Notes under the pieces: model-generated
What the model was told of the DNA's origin: nothing
Database searches by the model: none
What the model saw: the letters and a program-made list of their open reading frames with translations, nothing else
From: a virus
DNA length: 37,456 nucleotides
Direction: 5' to 3' (one strand)
IMG/VR virus record: IMGVR_UViG_3300043548_000155
Span: 1 to 37,456 of that record
Translations under genes and position numbers: made by a program
Shown: piece by piece, positions 12,895-19,698 of the stretch
Layout: each line of letters starts with the position of its first letter
How positions within the stretch are numbered: the stretch's first letter is position 1

Positions 12895-14646
12895 ATGGAT
12901 ATTAGAGTAAATTTCACAAACACAGCACAAAGAGATGCATTTGCAAATCGTTGGAATCTATCGATTCCTGATGGTGTAGATCACTTGGATGTGCCATGGC
13001 ACTTAGCACATCATGCCATCAATGATACGTCTGCGGTTGGGCATACCCAATTAGATACTTCTGAGCAAGAATTCTTAGTCTCAGGTGATAAACTTTCTAT
13101 TGAGTCTGTAGCAACAATTGTACAAGATTTAGGATCAAACTGGTATCTTGTTAAGACAACTGACGGTGTTGCTTTAGGTAAATTAGTCAATTCAATTGAA
13201 CTTAATAGTGCTCCTTTACAGTTCGTTGAGAACGTTAGTACAATTACATCAATGAACAGTGATCCTACTACGTTAGATCCAACAAGTAGCGAAGGTCAAT
13301 GGGCACGTATTCGTGTTGTTTCACAGTATCGCCCACTAGCACCAAACTTTTCGATCCATGAAGTTAAGTATGCTTCAAAGCCAGAACTATATATCATGGA
13401 TACAGGTATTAACTTCTCACATGATGAATTCCAGTATAGTGATTTAGAAACTGTTGACTTCTATACATTACCTATTTTCAACGGTAACTATAGAGATGAC
13501 GTAGGTCACGGAACTGCGGTAGCAAGTATGGCAGTAGGTAAAAACTTAGGTGTTGCACGTTATGCTAAGGTCATGAACGTTAAGATTGGCGGCAAAGTAA
13601 ACGGCGAGACACATGCCGCTAATTTATTAGAAGTTGGTCAAGCAATCGATGCAATCGTTGCAGAAATCGCAAAAGACCCACTAAAGTCACGTGTAATTAA
13701 TATGTCTTGGGGTGTGGCACGTAGTGCTTGGTTAGATAGCAAAGTGCAGTCACTACTTGATGCAGGTGCATCAGTTATTGCGGCAGCAGGTAATTCAGGT
13801 ATCAGCGTTGAGGACGTAAGTCCTGCAGGCCTAGATACAGTAATTACAGTAGGTGCTATCGACAAGTATGATATCCCAGCAGGTTTCAATAACATTTCAC
13901 CTAGTGATTCAGGCTTAACAACTTCAACTGGTCTAAGTTTAGACTTGTTTGCACCCGGTGATAACGTCATGATTGCAGACGCAACAGTATCTAACGGTTA
14001 CGTAGTTGCATCAGGTACATCATTTGCGGCTCCGTTAGTTGCAGGTGTAGCACTAGAAATTGCAGGTATGAGTAATGACCCTGTATTCTACGGAGAAATG
14101 AAGTCAACTATTATGAGTACTGCAACAGAAAATGCATTGTTGTTTGAAGATGATCGTTTCTCTGAAAATCAAAATAGACTTGTATATTTGATTACTGCTG
14201 ACAATTTAGCGGCATATAAAGATTCAGAATCAGAATCAGTATCATATTTAGGCATTCACAATGAAGATGATGCTATTATTGCTGACTTGAATTCAAGTCT
14301 TAACACTGTACCATTCAAAACAACATACCCTACTGATGCTTTGACATATAGAGTTGAGATGCTCCCTGATTCAGTTGATTACGCGCCGTTCGTCACTTGC
14401 GACCCAGTTACCGGTATCGTAACAATTGATAAGCCAAATCTACCTTTACCACAAGAAACACGTTTAAAGATGGTTAACTTTATTGGTATTGCTGAATCAT
14501 CAAGAGTAAAAATGACAACAAATACTATTTTCTTCTTTGTGGCCAACCCGCTTTATGCAGACACATTAAGTTCTGACATTACACTGGCGCTAACTGATAT
14601 TAACAGTATTAGTTTCTTTGCATCTTGGGGTACAATCATTAAGTAA
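12895..14646 (+). CDS. Subtilisin-like (S8) serine protease
   Basis: 583 aa from ATG 12895, chosen for TTGGAG 10 nt upstream. The frame is open earlier. A 130-residue N-terminal region without signal peptide leads into a full S8 catalytic domain: YIMDTGIN (Asp169), DVGHGTAVASM (His205), AAAGNSG (oxyanion Asn300), and VASGTSFAAPLVAG (Ser376). About 150 C-terminal residues are beta-rich and end in SFFASWGTIIK, perhaps a virion-binding domain. No secretion signal is visible, so it is more likely a structural or virion-processing protease than an exported one. Late promoter motif upstream. Oxygenase and acetyltransferase follow within 3 nt, forming one operon. Confidence 0.93.
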   Translation: MDIRVNFTNTAQRDAFANRWNLSIPDGVDHLDVPWHLAHHAINDTSAVGHTQLDTSEQEFLVSGDKLSIESVATIVQDLGSNWYLVKTTDGVALGKLVNSIELNSAPLQFVENVSTITSMNSDPTTLDPTSSEGQWARIRVVSQYRPLAPNFSIHEVKYASKPELYIMDTGINFSHDEFQYSDLETVDFYTLPIFNGNYRDDVGHGTAVASMAVGKNLGVARYAKVMNVKIGGKVNGETHAANLLEVGQAIDAIVAEIAKDPLKSRVINMSWGVARSAWLDSKVQSLLDAGASVIAAAGNSGISVEDVSPAGLDTVITVGAIDKYDIPAGFNNISPSDSGLTTSTGLSLDLFAPGDNVMIADATVSNGYVVASGTSFAAPLVAGVALEIAGMSNDPVFYGEMKSTIMSTATENALLFEDDRFSENQNRLVYLITADNLAAYKDSESESVSYLGIHNEDDAIIADLNSSLNTVPFKTTYPTDALTYRVEMLPDSVDYAPFVTCDPVTGIVTIDKPNLPLPQETRLKMVNFIGIAESSRVKMTTNTIFFFVANPLYADTLSSDITLALTDINSISFFASWGTIIK

Positions 14647-14649
14647 TCC

Positions 14650-15426
14650 ATGACGTTAGAGATTGAGCATTATACTGATCCTGTCCGTTCAAAACACTGG
14701 AACAAAGACACTTTAGATGTTTATATTTTTAAAAACGTTTTTAGTGAACAAATTTATTCACAAATTGAACGGGCAGTATTACAGTTATTAAATCAACACA
14801 AAAAAGTAACTTTTGCTACACATAGAACTACGTTTACATATAACGGAGAATCTAAAAGAATAGTATCTCACAAACAAAATGATCGTGATCAAGAGGTCGT
14901 GTATGATATGACCTTTGAAAAAGAATGGTGGTATCAAACTAATGATACTGTAAAAGAATGGTCAGATAATTATTTAAAAAAGAATATTAATCCAATATTC
15001 TATAGATTTCTTAAGTTTTTTGAAGAGCAAGCCCCGTTCAATGAAGAACCTGGATGCTGGGTTCCCTTTAGATGGCACATAAATGTATTAGAGCATGGTA
15101 AGTTTCTACTCATGCATACTGACATGAATGACCAATACTTAAACACTCATAGTACCGCAGAAGCAAGAGCAAGAACCCTAACCTTTTATATGCAAGATCA
15201 TATTGAAGGATATGGCGGTGAGTTTTGGACTGACACTGGATTCGTGTACAAGCCAAAACGTAATAGCGTATTATCTATTAACGGCAATTCATGTTTGCAC
15301 GGTGTTAATGCTAACATGGACCCTGAAGGTAAACCTAGATTAGCATTCTCAACAAGATGGTGTCATAAAGATGATTTGTATCTTCCTGGACACCCGGACA
15401 AAGCATTATATAAACTAGAGTTTTGA
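14650..15426 (+). CDS. 2OG-Fe(II) oxygenase (prolyl 4-hydroxylase-like)
   Basis: 258 aa, ATG 14650, 3 nt after the protease stop. The iron site is complete: LLMHTDMND (His156, Asp158), SCLHGVN (His217), and KPRLAFSTRW with Arg230 as 2OG ligand, plus GGEFWTDTGF in the core. This layout is that of prolyl-4-hydroxylase-like phage oxygenases. The substrate could be a virion protein, given its place after the protease gene. Distinct in sequence from the oxygenase at 10406. Confidence 0.87.
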   Translation: MTLEIEHYTDPVRSKHWNKDTLDVYIFKNVFSEQIYSQIERAVLQLLNQHKKVTFATHRTTFTYNGESKRIVSHKQNDRDQEVVYDMTFEKEWWYQTNDTVKEWSDNYLKKNINPIFYRFLKFFEEQAPFNEEPGCWVPFRWHINVLEHGKFLLMHTDMNDQYLNTHSTAEARARTLTFYMQDHIEGYGGEFWTDTGFVYKPKRNSVLSINGNSCLHGVNANMDPEGKPRLAFSTRWCHKDDLYLPGHPDKALYKLEF

Positions 15427-15427
15427 C

Positions 15428-15880
15428 ATGAATCACACTATAGAAAAGATAAGTTTCGATGAGATCCTACCAATTTGGAGAGATCATTTATGGCCAAATA
15501 GAACAAGTCCTATTGAATCTAATAGTGCAATGGTGTATTTAAACGGAAGTTATGATATGTTCAACATGACTACTAATCCTACATTCTTTGCATACAAGAT
15601 TGACGGGAAGATTGCAGGAGTCAACAGCGGACACTTGTGTAATAGTGGACACTATCGTAGTCGTGGACTATATGTTTTTGAAGAGTTTAGGGGATTGGGT
15701 ATAGGCAAGAAATTGCTGTTAGCAACCATTGAACAAGGTCGCAAAGAGAATGCTGTTATATGTTGGAGTTATCCAAGAGATACTAGTTGGGAAACATATA
15801 ACAGTGCTGGGTTTGAATTGGCTACTAAATTTGTGCCTAGTGAGACTGGAACAAACGCATACTGCGTCTATCGTTATTGA
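15428..15880 (+). CDS. GNAT N-acetyltransferase
   Basis: 150 aa, ATG 15428 right after the oxygenase stop. GNAT features are present: GKIAGVNSGHLCNSGHYRSR, then LYVFEEFRGLGIGKKLLLAT containing the acetyl-CoA loop R-G-L-G-I-G-K, and the C-terminal SWETYNSAGFELATKFV. Likely transfers an acetyl group to an amine of a small molecule or protein. The target is unknown. Last gene of the plus-strand operon, ending 4 nt before the first tRNA gene on the other strand. Confidence 0.88.
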   Translation: MNHTIEKISFDEILPIWRDHLWPNRTSPIESNSAMVYLNGSYDMFNMTTNPTFFAYKIDGKIAGVNSGHLCNSGHYRSRGLYVFEEFRGLGIGKKLLLATIEQGRKENAVICWSYPRDTSWETYNSAGFELATKFVPSETGTNAYCVYRY

Positions 15881-15883
15881 AAA

Positions 15884-15958
15884 TGGAGCGGGTAGTCGGG
15901 TTCGAACCGACGACACTCACGTTGGCAACGTGATATTCTACCACTGAATTATACCCGC
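15884..15958 (-). tRNA. tRNA-Gly (GCC)
   Basis: Full cloverleaf with anticodon loop TTGCCAA, stem TCACG/CGTGA, T-arm GTCGG-TTCGAAC-CCGAC, U73 and encoded CCA. A CATAAATA motif (15967-15974) lies 8 nt upstream of the 5' end, so it may also be transcribed late. Confidence 0.95.
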
Positions 15959-15976
15959 AGTAAATCTATTTATGTT

Positions 15977-16050
15977 TGGAGCGGGGTAGGAGAATCGAAC
16001 TCCTCGCTTTAGATTGGAAATCTAAGGTATTGCCACTATACGAACCCCGC
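15977..16050 (-). tRNA. tRNA-Gly (TCC)
   Basis: Anticodon loop TTTCCAA on stem TTAGA/TCTAA, T-arm with loop TTCGATT, U73 and encoded CCA. The acceptor is GCGGGGT/ACCCCGC. Confidence 0.95.
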
Positions 16051-16057
16051 ATAGATT

Positions 16058-16132
16058 TGGTTGCAGAGGACGGATTCGAACCGCCGATCTTCAGGTTATG
16101 AGCCTGACGAGTTACCTCTTCTCCACCCTGCG
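16058..16132 (-). tRNA. Initiator tRNA-fMet (CAT)
   Basis: Anticodon loop CTCATAA. It has the bacterial initiator hallmarks: C1 opposite A72 (unpaired), A11:T24 in the D stem, and A73 plus CCA. One of the three G:C pairs that normally stack in the anticodon stem is A:T here (stem TCAGG/CCTGA). Confidence 0.93.
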
Positions 16133-16137
16133 TCAAT

Positions 16138-16145
16138 TATTTATT
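16138..16145 (-). promoter_or_regulatory. T4-like late promoter motif before initiator tRNA
   Basis: AATAAATA lies exactly 5 nt upstream of nucleotide 1 of the initiator tRNA, the same spacing as seen before late ATG codons. Confidence 0.5.
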
Positions 16146-16150
16146 TAAAA

Positions 16151-16359
16151 GCATTTTAAAATATACTAAAGGAACTACACTTAGTATATGAGACCGTCTC
16201 TCATACTTTCAGTTTCGTCATTACTGCCTAACTGCCCGTCACGTTCGGTACAATGTACTCATACGCTTCTTGCTGTAATTTTGGCGTGTATCCGTCGATA
16301 CCCTTTTAACCTTCATACACCCTAACGGATTAGGTAACCCTCAATATATTTTAAAATGC
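16151..16359 (-). ncRNA. Domain of the giant RNA closed by a perfect 15-bp helix
   Basis: The arms 16345-16359 and 16151-16165 are perfect complements (GCATTTTAAAATATA). Inside are small hairpins: CCTAA-TCCG-TTAGG, GTATC-GACG-GATAC, GTAC-ATT-GTAC, and ATGAGA-GACGG-TCTCAT. This is the 3'-most domain, next to the initiator tRNA. Confidence 0.65.
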
Positions 16360-16555
16360 TCTGCATCCCCCGGCGGTAATTATAGAGTATCAAGATATGA
16401 TGCTATCATACCCGTCACACACTCCTTCCACCCGCTTCCCGACAGGGACCGTTATCGCATTGCTAGCGGCCTTTCGGTTTAAAGACTACCACCCGTAACT
16501 ATCACGTTACTTCTCATCGTGCGGGTCACACTATCAGTTGATTAGACTGAACGTT

Positions 16556-16672
16556 CTTTATATTAAAACACACTTCGTATCTTAGTCACGATAAGTACCG
16601 GAGTTTTTATCTACAGACCCAAATAACTATCTTCGAATGATAGTCCAACCTAAAATGTGTTTTAATATAAAG
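16556..16672 (-). ncRNA. Domain of the giant RNA closed by a perfect 17-bp helix
   Basis: Arms 16656-16672 and 16556-16572 pair without mismatch over 17 bp (CTTTATATTAAAACACA). The 83-nt interior holds the hairpin ACTATC-ATTCGAA-GATAGT. It could be an independently excised RNA of about 117 nt. Confidence 0.65.
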
Positions 16673-16978
16673 TGGAGCACTGAGAATACATGCTTACCGA
16701 GTAACACCTCAGACATTATTGTAATCCTTGCGAGACTACTTTCTTCTGACTTCCACTAAGCCTCTTCCGAGTATCCTAGTCTGTTACCAACATCGCCGTT
16801 TTAAGTCAGGCATTAGACTTGACATTGTATGCTACTCTACGCTTTATTACCCGTTGACCTTGCGAGCCATTCACAGTCGCTAAACCGTTACGAATCTTCT
16901 AGCATAAACAGATTTCACCTTGCGAGTTACGTCTGACTGTATTACCTTGCGGCTACAGTATTAGATGCCTTTCACATA

Positions 16979-17105
16979 CAACCGAGGCAGACTTTGCGTT
17001 TTTAATCGAATGGTTGGAATTGAACCAACTGCCGACTCCTCATAAATGGAGTTGCTCTACCAGATGAGCTACATGTCAACCTACTATGATGTGCTGCCTC
17101 AGTTG
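16979..17105 (-). ncRNA. tRNA-like domain embedded in the giant RNA
   Basis: Nucleotides 17079-17006 fold as a cloverleaf: D-arm GCTC-ATCTGGTA-GAGC, anticodon-like stem ACTCC/GGAGT with an 8-nt loop ATTTATGA, 5-nt variable loop, and T-arm GTTGG-TTCAATT-CCAAC. The acceptor (TTGACATG with CATTCGA) pairs only with a bulged C, and no CCA follows. The whole cloverleaf is enclosed by a 12-bp helix (CAACTGAGGCAG with CTGCCTCGGTTG). It is therefore built into the larger RNA rather than being a free tRNA. Confidence 0.72.
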
Positions 17106-17547
17106 CTACATAATCTTTTGGATTACATAATACAACACACCACGTACCTTTTGTCTCGCGGACTACTCAGTAGTACTTCACGACCTGTGTATCTAATCTA
17201 ACGAATAGACCCACTAGCCATTGATACTGCGTACACGCCCTTAGGAGCGACCCTTCGGACAATATACACTACCCTTTCTCATACCAATTCACAAGTTGGT
17301 TTTGTGTTGAGGTCAGCACCACCTGTTACTCTCTGTCTACTTGTCTTACCCTTGCGGGGACTTAAGCAGACATTCTTTCCAACACACTTGCTTCATTGTT
17401 ACAACCACCGGTCTTATCAGTGATCGCACCCTCACGGGTGTGAGCAGGCTTGCATAGATGAACCATTGCTGGTGCAGTCCTGTAGGCGGATTCTGCTTTG
17501 GGCCTATCACTAGGCTTATTCTAACGAGGCTATGCCCCCAATCTTTA

Positions 17548-17800
17548 CAAATCTTTATATAACTGATAAGTACCCTGTTCCACCATCGTTATAGGAACCA
17601 TTCACCCAAGTATATTAAGCCGGCTGGGACTCGGTACGTTACTTGGGATACTTGTCCAGTCTGTACGCCACCATGTACCCTGATCTTCCGATCAGTCGGG
17701 CATCGAACCCGTAACCTTCTACTATTTTGGTCCTTCGAAGAAACCTAGATAGCGTGACTTTCTCTTGCTAACGGTTACTTAGCAGATATATAAAGACTTG
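17548..17800 (-). ncRNA. 5' domain of the giant RNA closed by a ~27-bp helix
   Basis: The strands 17783-17800 and 17548-17565 pair at 17 of 18 positions. The helix continues inward with TAAGTAACC/GGGTACTTA. The interior has CTGATC-GGAA-GATCAG, a CCCAAGTA/TACTTGGG helix, and a T-loop-like CGGG-TTCGATG-CCCG hairpin. The outer helix resembles the processing stems around rRNAs. Confidence 0.68.
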
Positions 17801-17821
17801 CTTTATATTTTTTACTAACAA

Positions 17822-17833
17822 TTTTAAAGAGCG
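17822..17833 (-). promoter_or_regulatory. boxA-like antitermination element
   Basis: CGCTCTTTAAAA in the leader of the giant RNA matches the rRNA boxA (TGCTCTTTAACA) at 10 of 12 bases. It is followed by TTGTT, as at the second copy (22709-22720). Confidence 0.65.
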
Positions 17834-17853
17834 TAACACCGATTTCTCAGTGT

Positions 17854-17892
17854 CAATACATGTATTGTACATGCATTTCGAATTAAAGTCAA
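17854..17892 (-). promoter_or_regulatory. Promoter of the giant RNA
   Basis: TTGACT (17892-17887), 17-nt spacer and TACAAT (17869-17864). The 14-bp palindrome CAATACATGTATTG (17854-17867) covers the start region. The identical palindrome occurs in the next promoter upstream. Confidence 0.85.
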
Positions 17893-17915
17893 GAACTTTT
17901 TTCAAATTATTGACC

Positions 17916-18039
17916 AAAATCTTTTTAATTCTACATACAGATAGCATTGAAACTATCCACCCTGCTCAGGTTTTGGGCAAGGCTGTGTCCACTCACGAGG
18001 CATGCGCTGTGCCTTAGTATGTAGAATTAAAAAGACTTT
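17916..18039 (-). ncRNA. Long-helix small RNA (~116-124 nt) with own promoter
   Basis: The ends 18017-18035 and 17920-17938 are perfect 19-nt complements, extended by G.T pairing to about 23 bp. The interior contains AAGGC/GCCTT pairing and a GATAG-CTATC hairpin. It begins about 25 nt after a strong promoter (18066-18094) and has no coding frame. Unknown RNA. Confidence 0.75.
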
Positions 18040-18055
18040 ATTGATTTCTCAGTGT

Positions 18056-18094
18056 CAATACATGTATTGTAACACCGAATTGAATTATTGTCAA
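18056..18094 (-). promoter_or_regulatory. Promoter of the long-helix small RNA
   Basis: TTGACA (18094-18089), 17-nt spacer and TACAAT (18071-18066). The palindrome CAATACATGTATTG (18056-18069) is shared with the giant-RNA promoter, as is the leader ACTGAGAAATC. Confidence 0.88.
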
Positions 18095-18099
18095 GAGAA

Positions 18100-18300
18100 A
18101 AATGTGTTTTGCTACTATCCCACTTAGCCCAAAACTGAGTTGTTACCCTGTCCATTCTATTTCCATTTAGACGGTAGAAGTCCGCCTTTGTGATTTCTCA
18201 AGTCGCTCCGAACAGAAGCCTTGCGGTAGATCCAATGCACCGTAGCGTCTATGGTTTGCTAATAACCCACTTTATATAACGTAAAAGTGTAAACCGGGGA
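18100..18300 (-). ncRNA. Probable structured RNA downstream of the 49-aa gene
   Basis: Non-coding 200 nt with hairpins CACTTT-N10-AAAGTG, ACC-GCAA-GG (GNRA) and GCTTC-TGTTC-GGAGC. No promoter is obvious, so it may be the 3' part of the transcript carrying the 49-aa gene. Only pairing supports it. Confidence 0.4.
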
Positions 18301-18302
18301 TA

Positions 18303-18452
18303 TTACTTCTCTTGGGTGTTTCCGCCTTCACTAGGCTTACCACCGCCTCCACCAACATTTGTTTGATCATTTACTGGTGCTGATTTTTTCTTGTAGATAA
18401 CAAACGCAATTACTGCTACTACAACGATTGGAATAAGAATTGTTAAATCCAT
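18303..18452 (-). CDS. Small membrane protein with Gly-rich tail (49 aa)
   Basis: ATG 18452-18450 with AAAAGGAGA upstream, stop TAA 18305-18303. The product starts MDLTILIPIVVVAVIAFVIY, a single membrane segment, then KKKSAP and a polar tail with VGGGGGKPSEGG. The strong ribosome site makes it a likely real gene despite its size. A bitopic inner-membrane peptide with its tail in the cytoplasm is predicted from the positive KKK after the segment. Function is unknown, and holin-like or envelope roles cannot be excluded. Confidence 0.75.
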   Translation of the reverse strand: MDLTILIPIVVVAVIAFVIYKKKSAPVNDQTNVGGGGGKPSEGGNTQEK

Positions 18453-18484
18453 AATATTAGTCTCCTTTTCAAATTAACTAACAC

Positions 18485-18777
18485 TAGTATTTAGTAAAAA
18501 ACAGAAGGAAAAAGAGTAAGTGATAGACTGTGCAAAAGACACTGATACCCCTACTGGGAATATCTATATGCAAGCAACAACTTACAAACTGCAAGGGCTT
18601 ACATACTTCCGGGGAACAAAGTGCATTCTATAATACCCCGGGACACGATAAGCAATTCGACTTTTCAAGAGTCTTGAGCGGTATGTTCCATGTATGAACA
18701 CGGAGAGTGTCTATTCTCGTCCCTCTTTTTCACTTCCGGGTAGTTTACAAGTTTCCTTGCATAACTACCAAAACTTG
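18485..18777 (-). ncRNA. Possible structured RNA between coil gene and 49-aa gene
   Basis: A 290-nt gene-free stretch with several hairpins: GGTAGTT/AACTACC enclosing CAAG-GAAA-CTTG (18739-18769), CCGGGG/CCCCGG (18609-18641), and GACAC-TCTCC-GTGTT. GNRA capping resembles the other ornate RNAs here. No promoter directly upstream was seen, so it may be cut from the 19341 transcript. Confidence 0.45.
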
Positions 18778-19341
18778 TTAAAGGATATTTTCCTTTGTCA
18801 GTGTTGCCACTGTCTGTTCGGACAGTGTAATTTCCGTACGAACATTTAGTTCTAGCAATTCATCCTGCAACTTCTGCTTCTGCTTCTTGCTGACGGCAAG
18901 AACGTTTTTGAAGTTATCGATCTCTTGGCTTGTAAAGATGGAAGTTGACACTTCCTCGTTACGGCCATAATAAGCATCTTCCTTACGGTTGCGGATCTTA
19001 TCCAACTTACCGTTGATAACTGCATCAGTTTCACGAACCTTAGCAGTTGCATACTTAGTGAAGAACTGAATGTCCTTCTCAAGGCGTGCTACTTCTGCTA
19101 ATCGTGAATCGATACTAGCATTAAAGTTAGCATTGCCCACTGCCTTACGAATTTCATACAGTGCAGTGGTTAGATCCAAACGGCGTGCTACGTTAGTAAT
19201 GAACTTAGTTGATGCGGCATCAAATGCCTCACCTACCTTTTGAAATTCATTGATACTCACAGTATCAGTGAACTCAAGACCCTTAAGAGTCTCGTTGATT
19301 GATGCTTGAATTGCATTTGCCTTACGTAGTGTTACTTGCAT
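18778..19341 (-). CDS. Coiled-coil protein of unknown function (187 aa)
   Basis: ATG 19341-19339 with AAAGGAAAC upstream and promoter 19381-19409. Almost entirely helical: RLAEVARLEKDIQFFTKYAT, then KLDKIRNRKEDAY, and NVLAVSKKQKQKLQDELLEL with heptad-like spacing. No membrane segments or catalytic motif. It might be a structural, tail-tube chaperone-like or host-interaction protein, but I cannot recognise a family. The structured non-coding stretch 18485-18777 begins directly after its stop. Confidence 0.8.
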   Translation of the reverse strand: MQVTLRKANAIQASINETLKGLEFTDTVSINEFQKVGEAFDAASTKFITNVARRLDLTTALYEIRKAVGNANFNASIDSRLAEVARLEKDIQFFTKYATAKVRETDAVINGKLDKIRNRKEDAYYGRNEEVSTSIFTSQEIDNFKNVLAVSKKQKQKLQDELLELNVRTEITLSEQTVATLTKENIL

Positions 19342-19380
19342 GTTTGTTTCCTTTGTTCTATTTCAATTTAATATGTCATC

Positions 19381-19409
19381 ATTATAACTAAACTTTACTC
19401 AAATGTAAA
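19381..19409 (-). promoter_or_regulatory. Promoter of the coiled-coil gene
   Basis: TTTACA (19409-19404), 17-nt spacer and TATAAT (19386-19381). Confidence 0.75.
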
Positions 19410-19425
19410 GTAGTTTGGGTAATCT

Positions 19426-19501
19426 TGGTAGCAGTAGTAGGACTCGAACCTACGATAAACACCGTATGAAGGTGCCGCATTAGCCGCTATGCTATACTGC
19501 C
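19426..19501 (-). tRNA. tRNA (CAT): elongator Met or Ile(k2C)
   Basis: Anticodon loop TTCATAC on stem GCACC/GGTGT, T-arm loop TTCGAGT, A73 and encoded CCA. It lacks initiator features. Met versus lysidine-modified Ile cannot be decided from sequence. Confidence 0.9.
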
Positions 19502-19507
19502 ATTAAT

Positions 19508-19612
19508 TGGTCTCGCAGGCTAGATTTTCACTAGCATGACTGTCCCCTGCCAACGCCGCGACAGTCTCCGCCGCCCATATCCTCGTAGATAGTTTCCCTA
19601 TCAGGCTGCGAG
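19508..19612 (-). ncRNA. tRNA-like RNA ending in CCA (105 nt)
   Basis: The 5' end CTCGCAG pairs with CTGCGAG (7 bp), followed by A and CCA exactly as in a tRNA. Before the 3' strand is a 5-bp stem with a 7-nt loop (GCTAG-TGAAAAT-CTAGC) in the T-arm position. Near the 5' end a GATAG-GGAAA-CTATC hairpin takes the D-arm place. The middle holds a 7-bp hairpin GACTGTC/GACAGTC with a 15-nt loop instead of an anticodon arm. It sits between tRNA genes and would be processed with them. No standard tRNA class has this layout. Confidence 0.75.
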
Positions 19613-19619
19613 ATATATC

Positions 19620-19695
19620 TGGTGAACCGTGTAGGGATCGAACCTACGACCTTCTGATTAAGAGTCAGATACTCTTCCAACTGAGTTAACGGTCC
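19620..19695 (-). tRNA. tRNA-Lys (CTT)
   Basis: Loop CTCTTAA on stem TCTGA/TCAGA, T-loop TTCGATC, A73, encoded CCA. Confidence 0.95.
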
Positions 19696-19698
19696 ATT

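Larger units (their letters stand above)
16134..17858 (-). ncRNA. Giant ornate structured RNA (about 1.7 kb, GOLLD/ROOL-like by context)
   Basis: No credible protein frame lies in this span on either strand. Transcribed from the promoter at 17864-17892, it is full of paired elements. There are long-range closing helices (17783-17800 with 17548-17565; 17094-17105 with 16979-16990; 16656-16672 with 16556-16572; 16345-16359 with 16151-16165). GNRA-capped hairpins occur at 17680-17695 (GGAA), 17502-17515 (GTGA), 17427-17440 (GTGA), 17349-17358 (GCAA), 16945-16952 (GCAA) and 16470-16477 (GAAA). The motif CTCGCAAGG occurs three times (16726-16734, 16858-16866, 16918-16926). Its place inside a phage tRNA array, its size and its many tetraloops recall the GOLLD and ROOL RNA classes. 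I cannot confirm membership. It may be one transcript cut into several RNAs. Confidence 0.8.

Noticed and set aside
13638-13970. 110-codon minus-strand frame inside the subtilisin gene
   Set aside because: Shadow of the well-supported protease frame on the opposite strand.
16726-16926. CRISPR-like repeat (CTCGCAAGG three times)
   Set aside because: The unit is 9 nt with irregular spacing. It reads as GNRA-loop hairpin sequence, not as direct repeats with unique spacers.
16134-17858. rRNA fragments or a split rRNA operon, suggested by boxA and processing-type stems
   Set aside because: I found none of the universal rRNA motifs on either strand. Structure and leader resemble an rRNA operon in design only.
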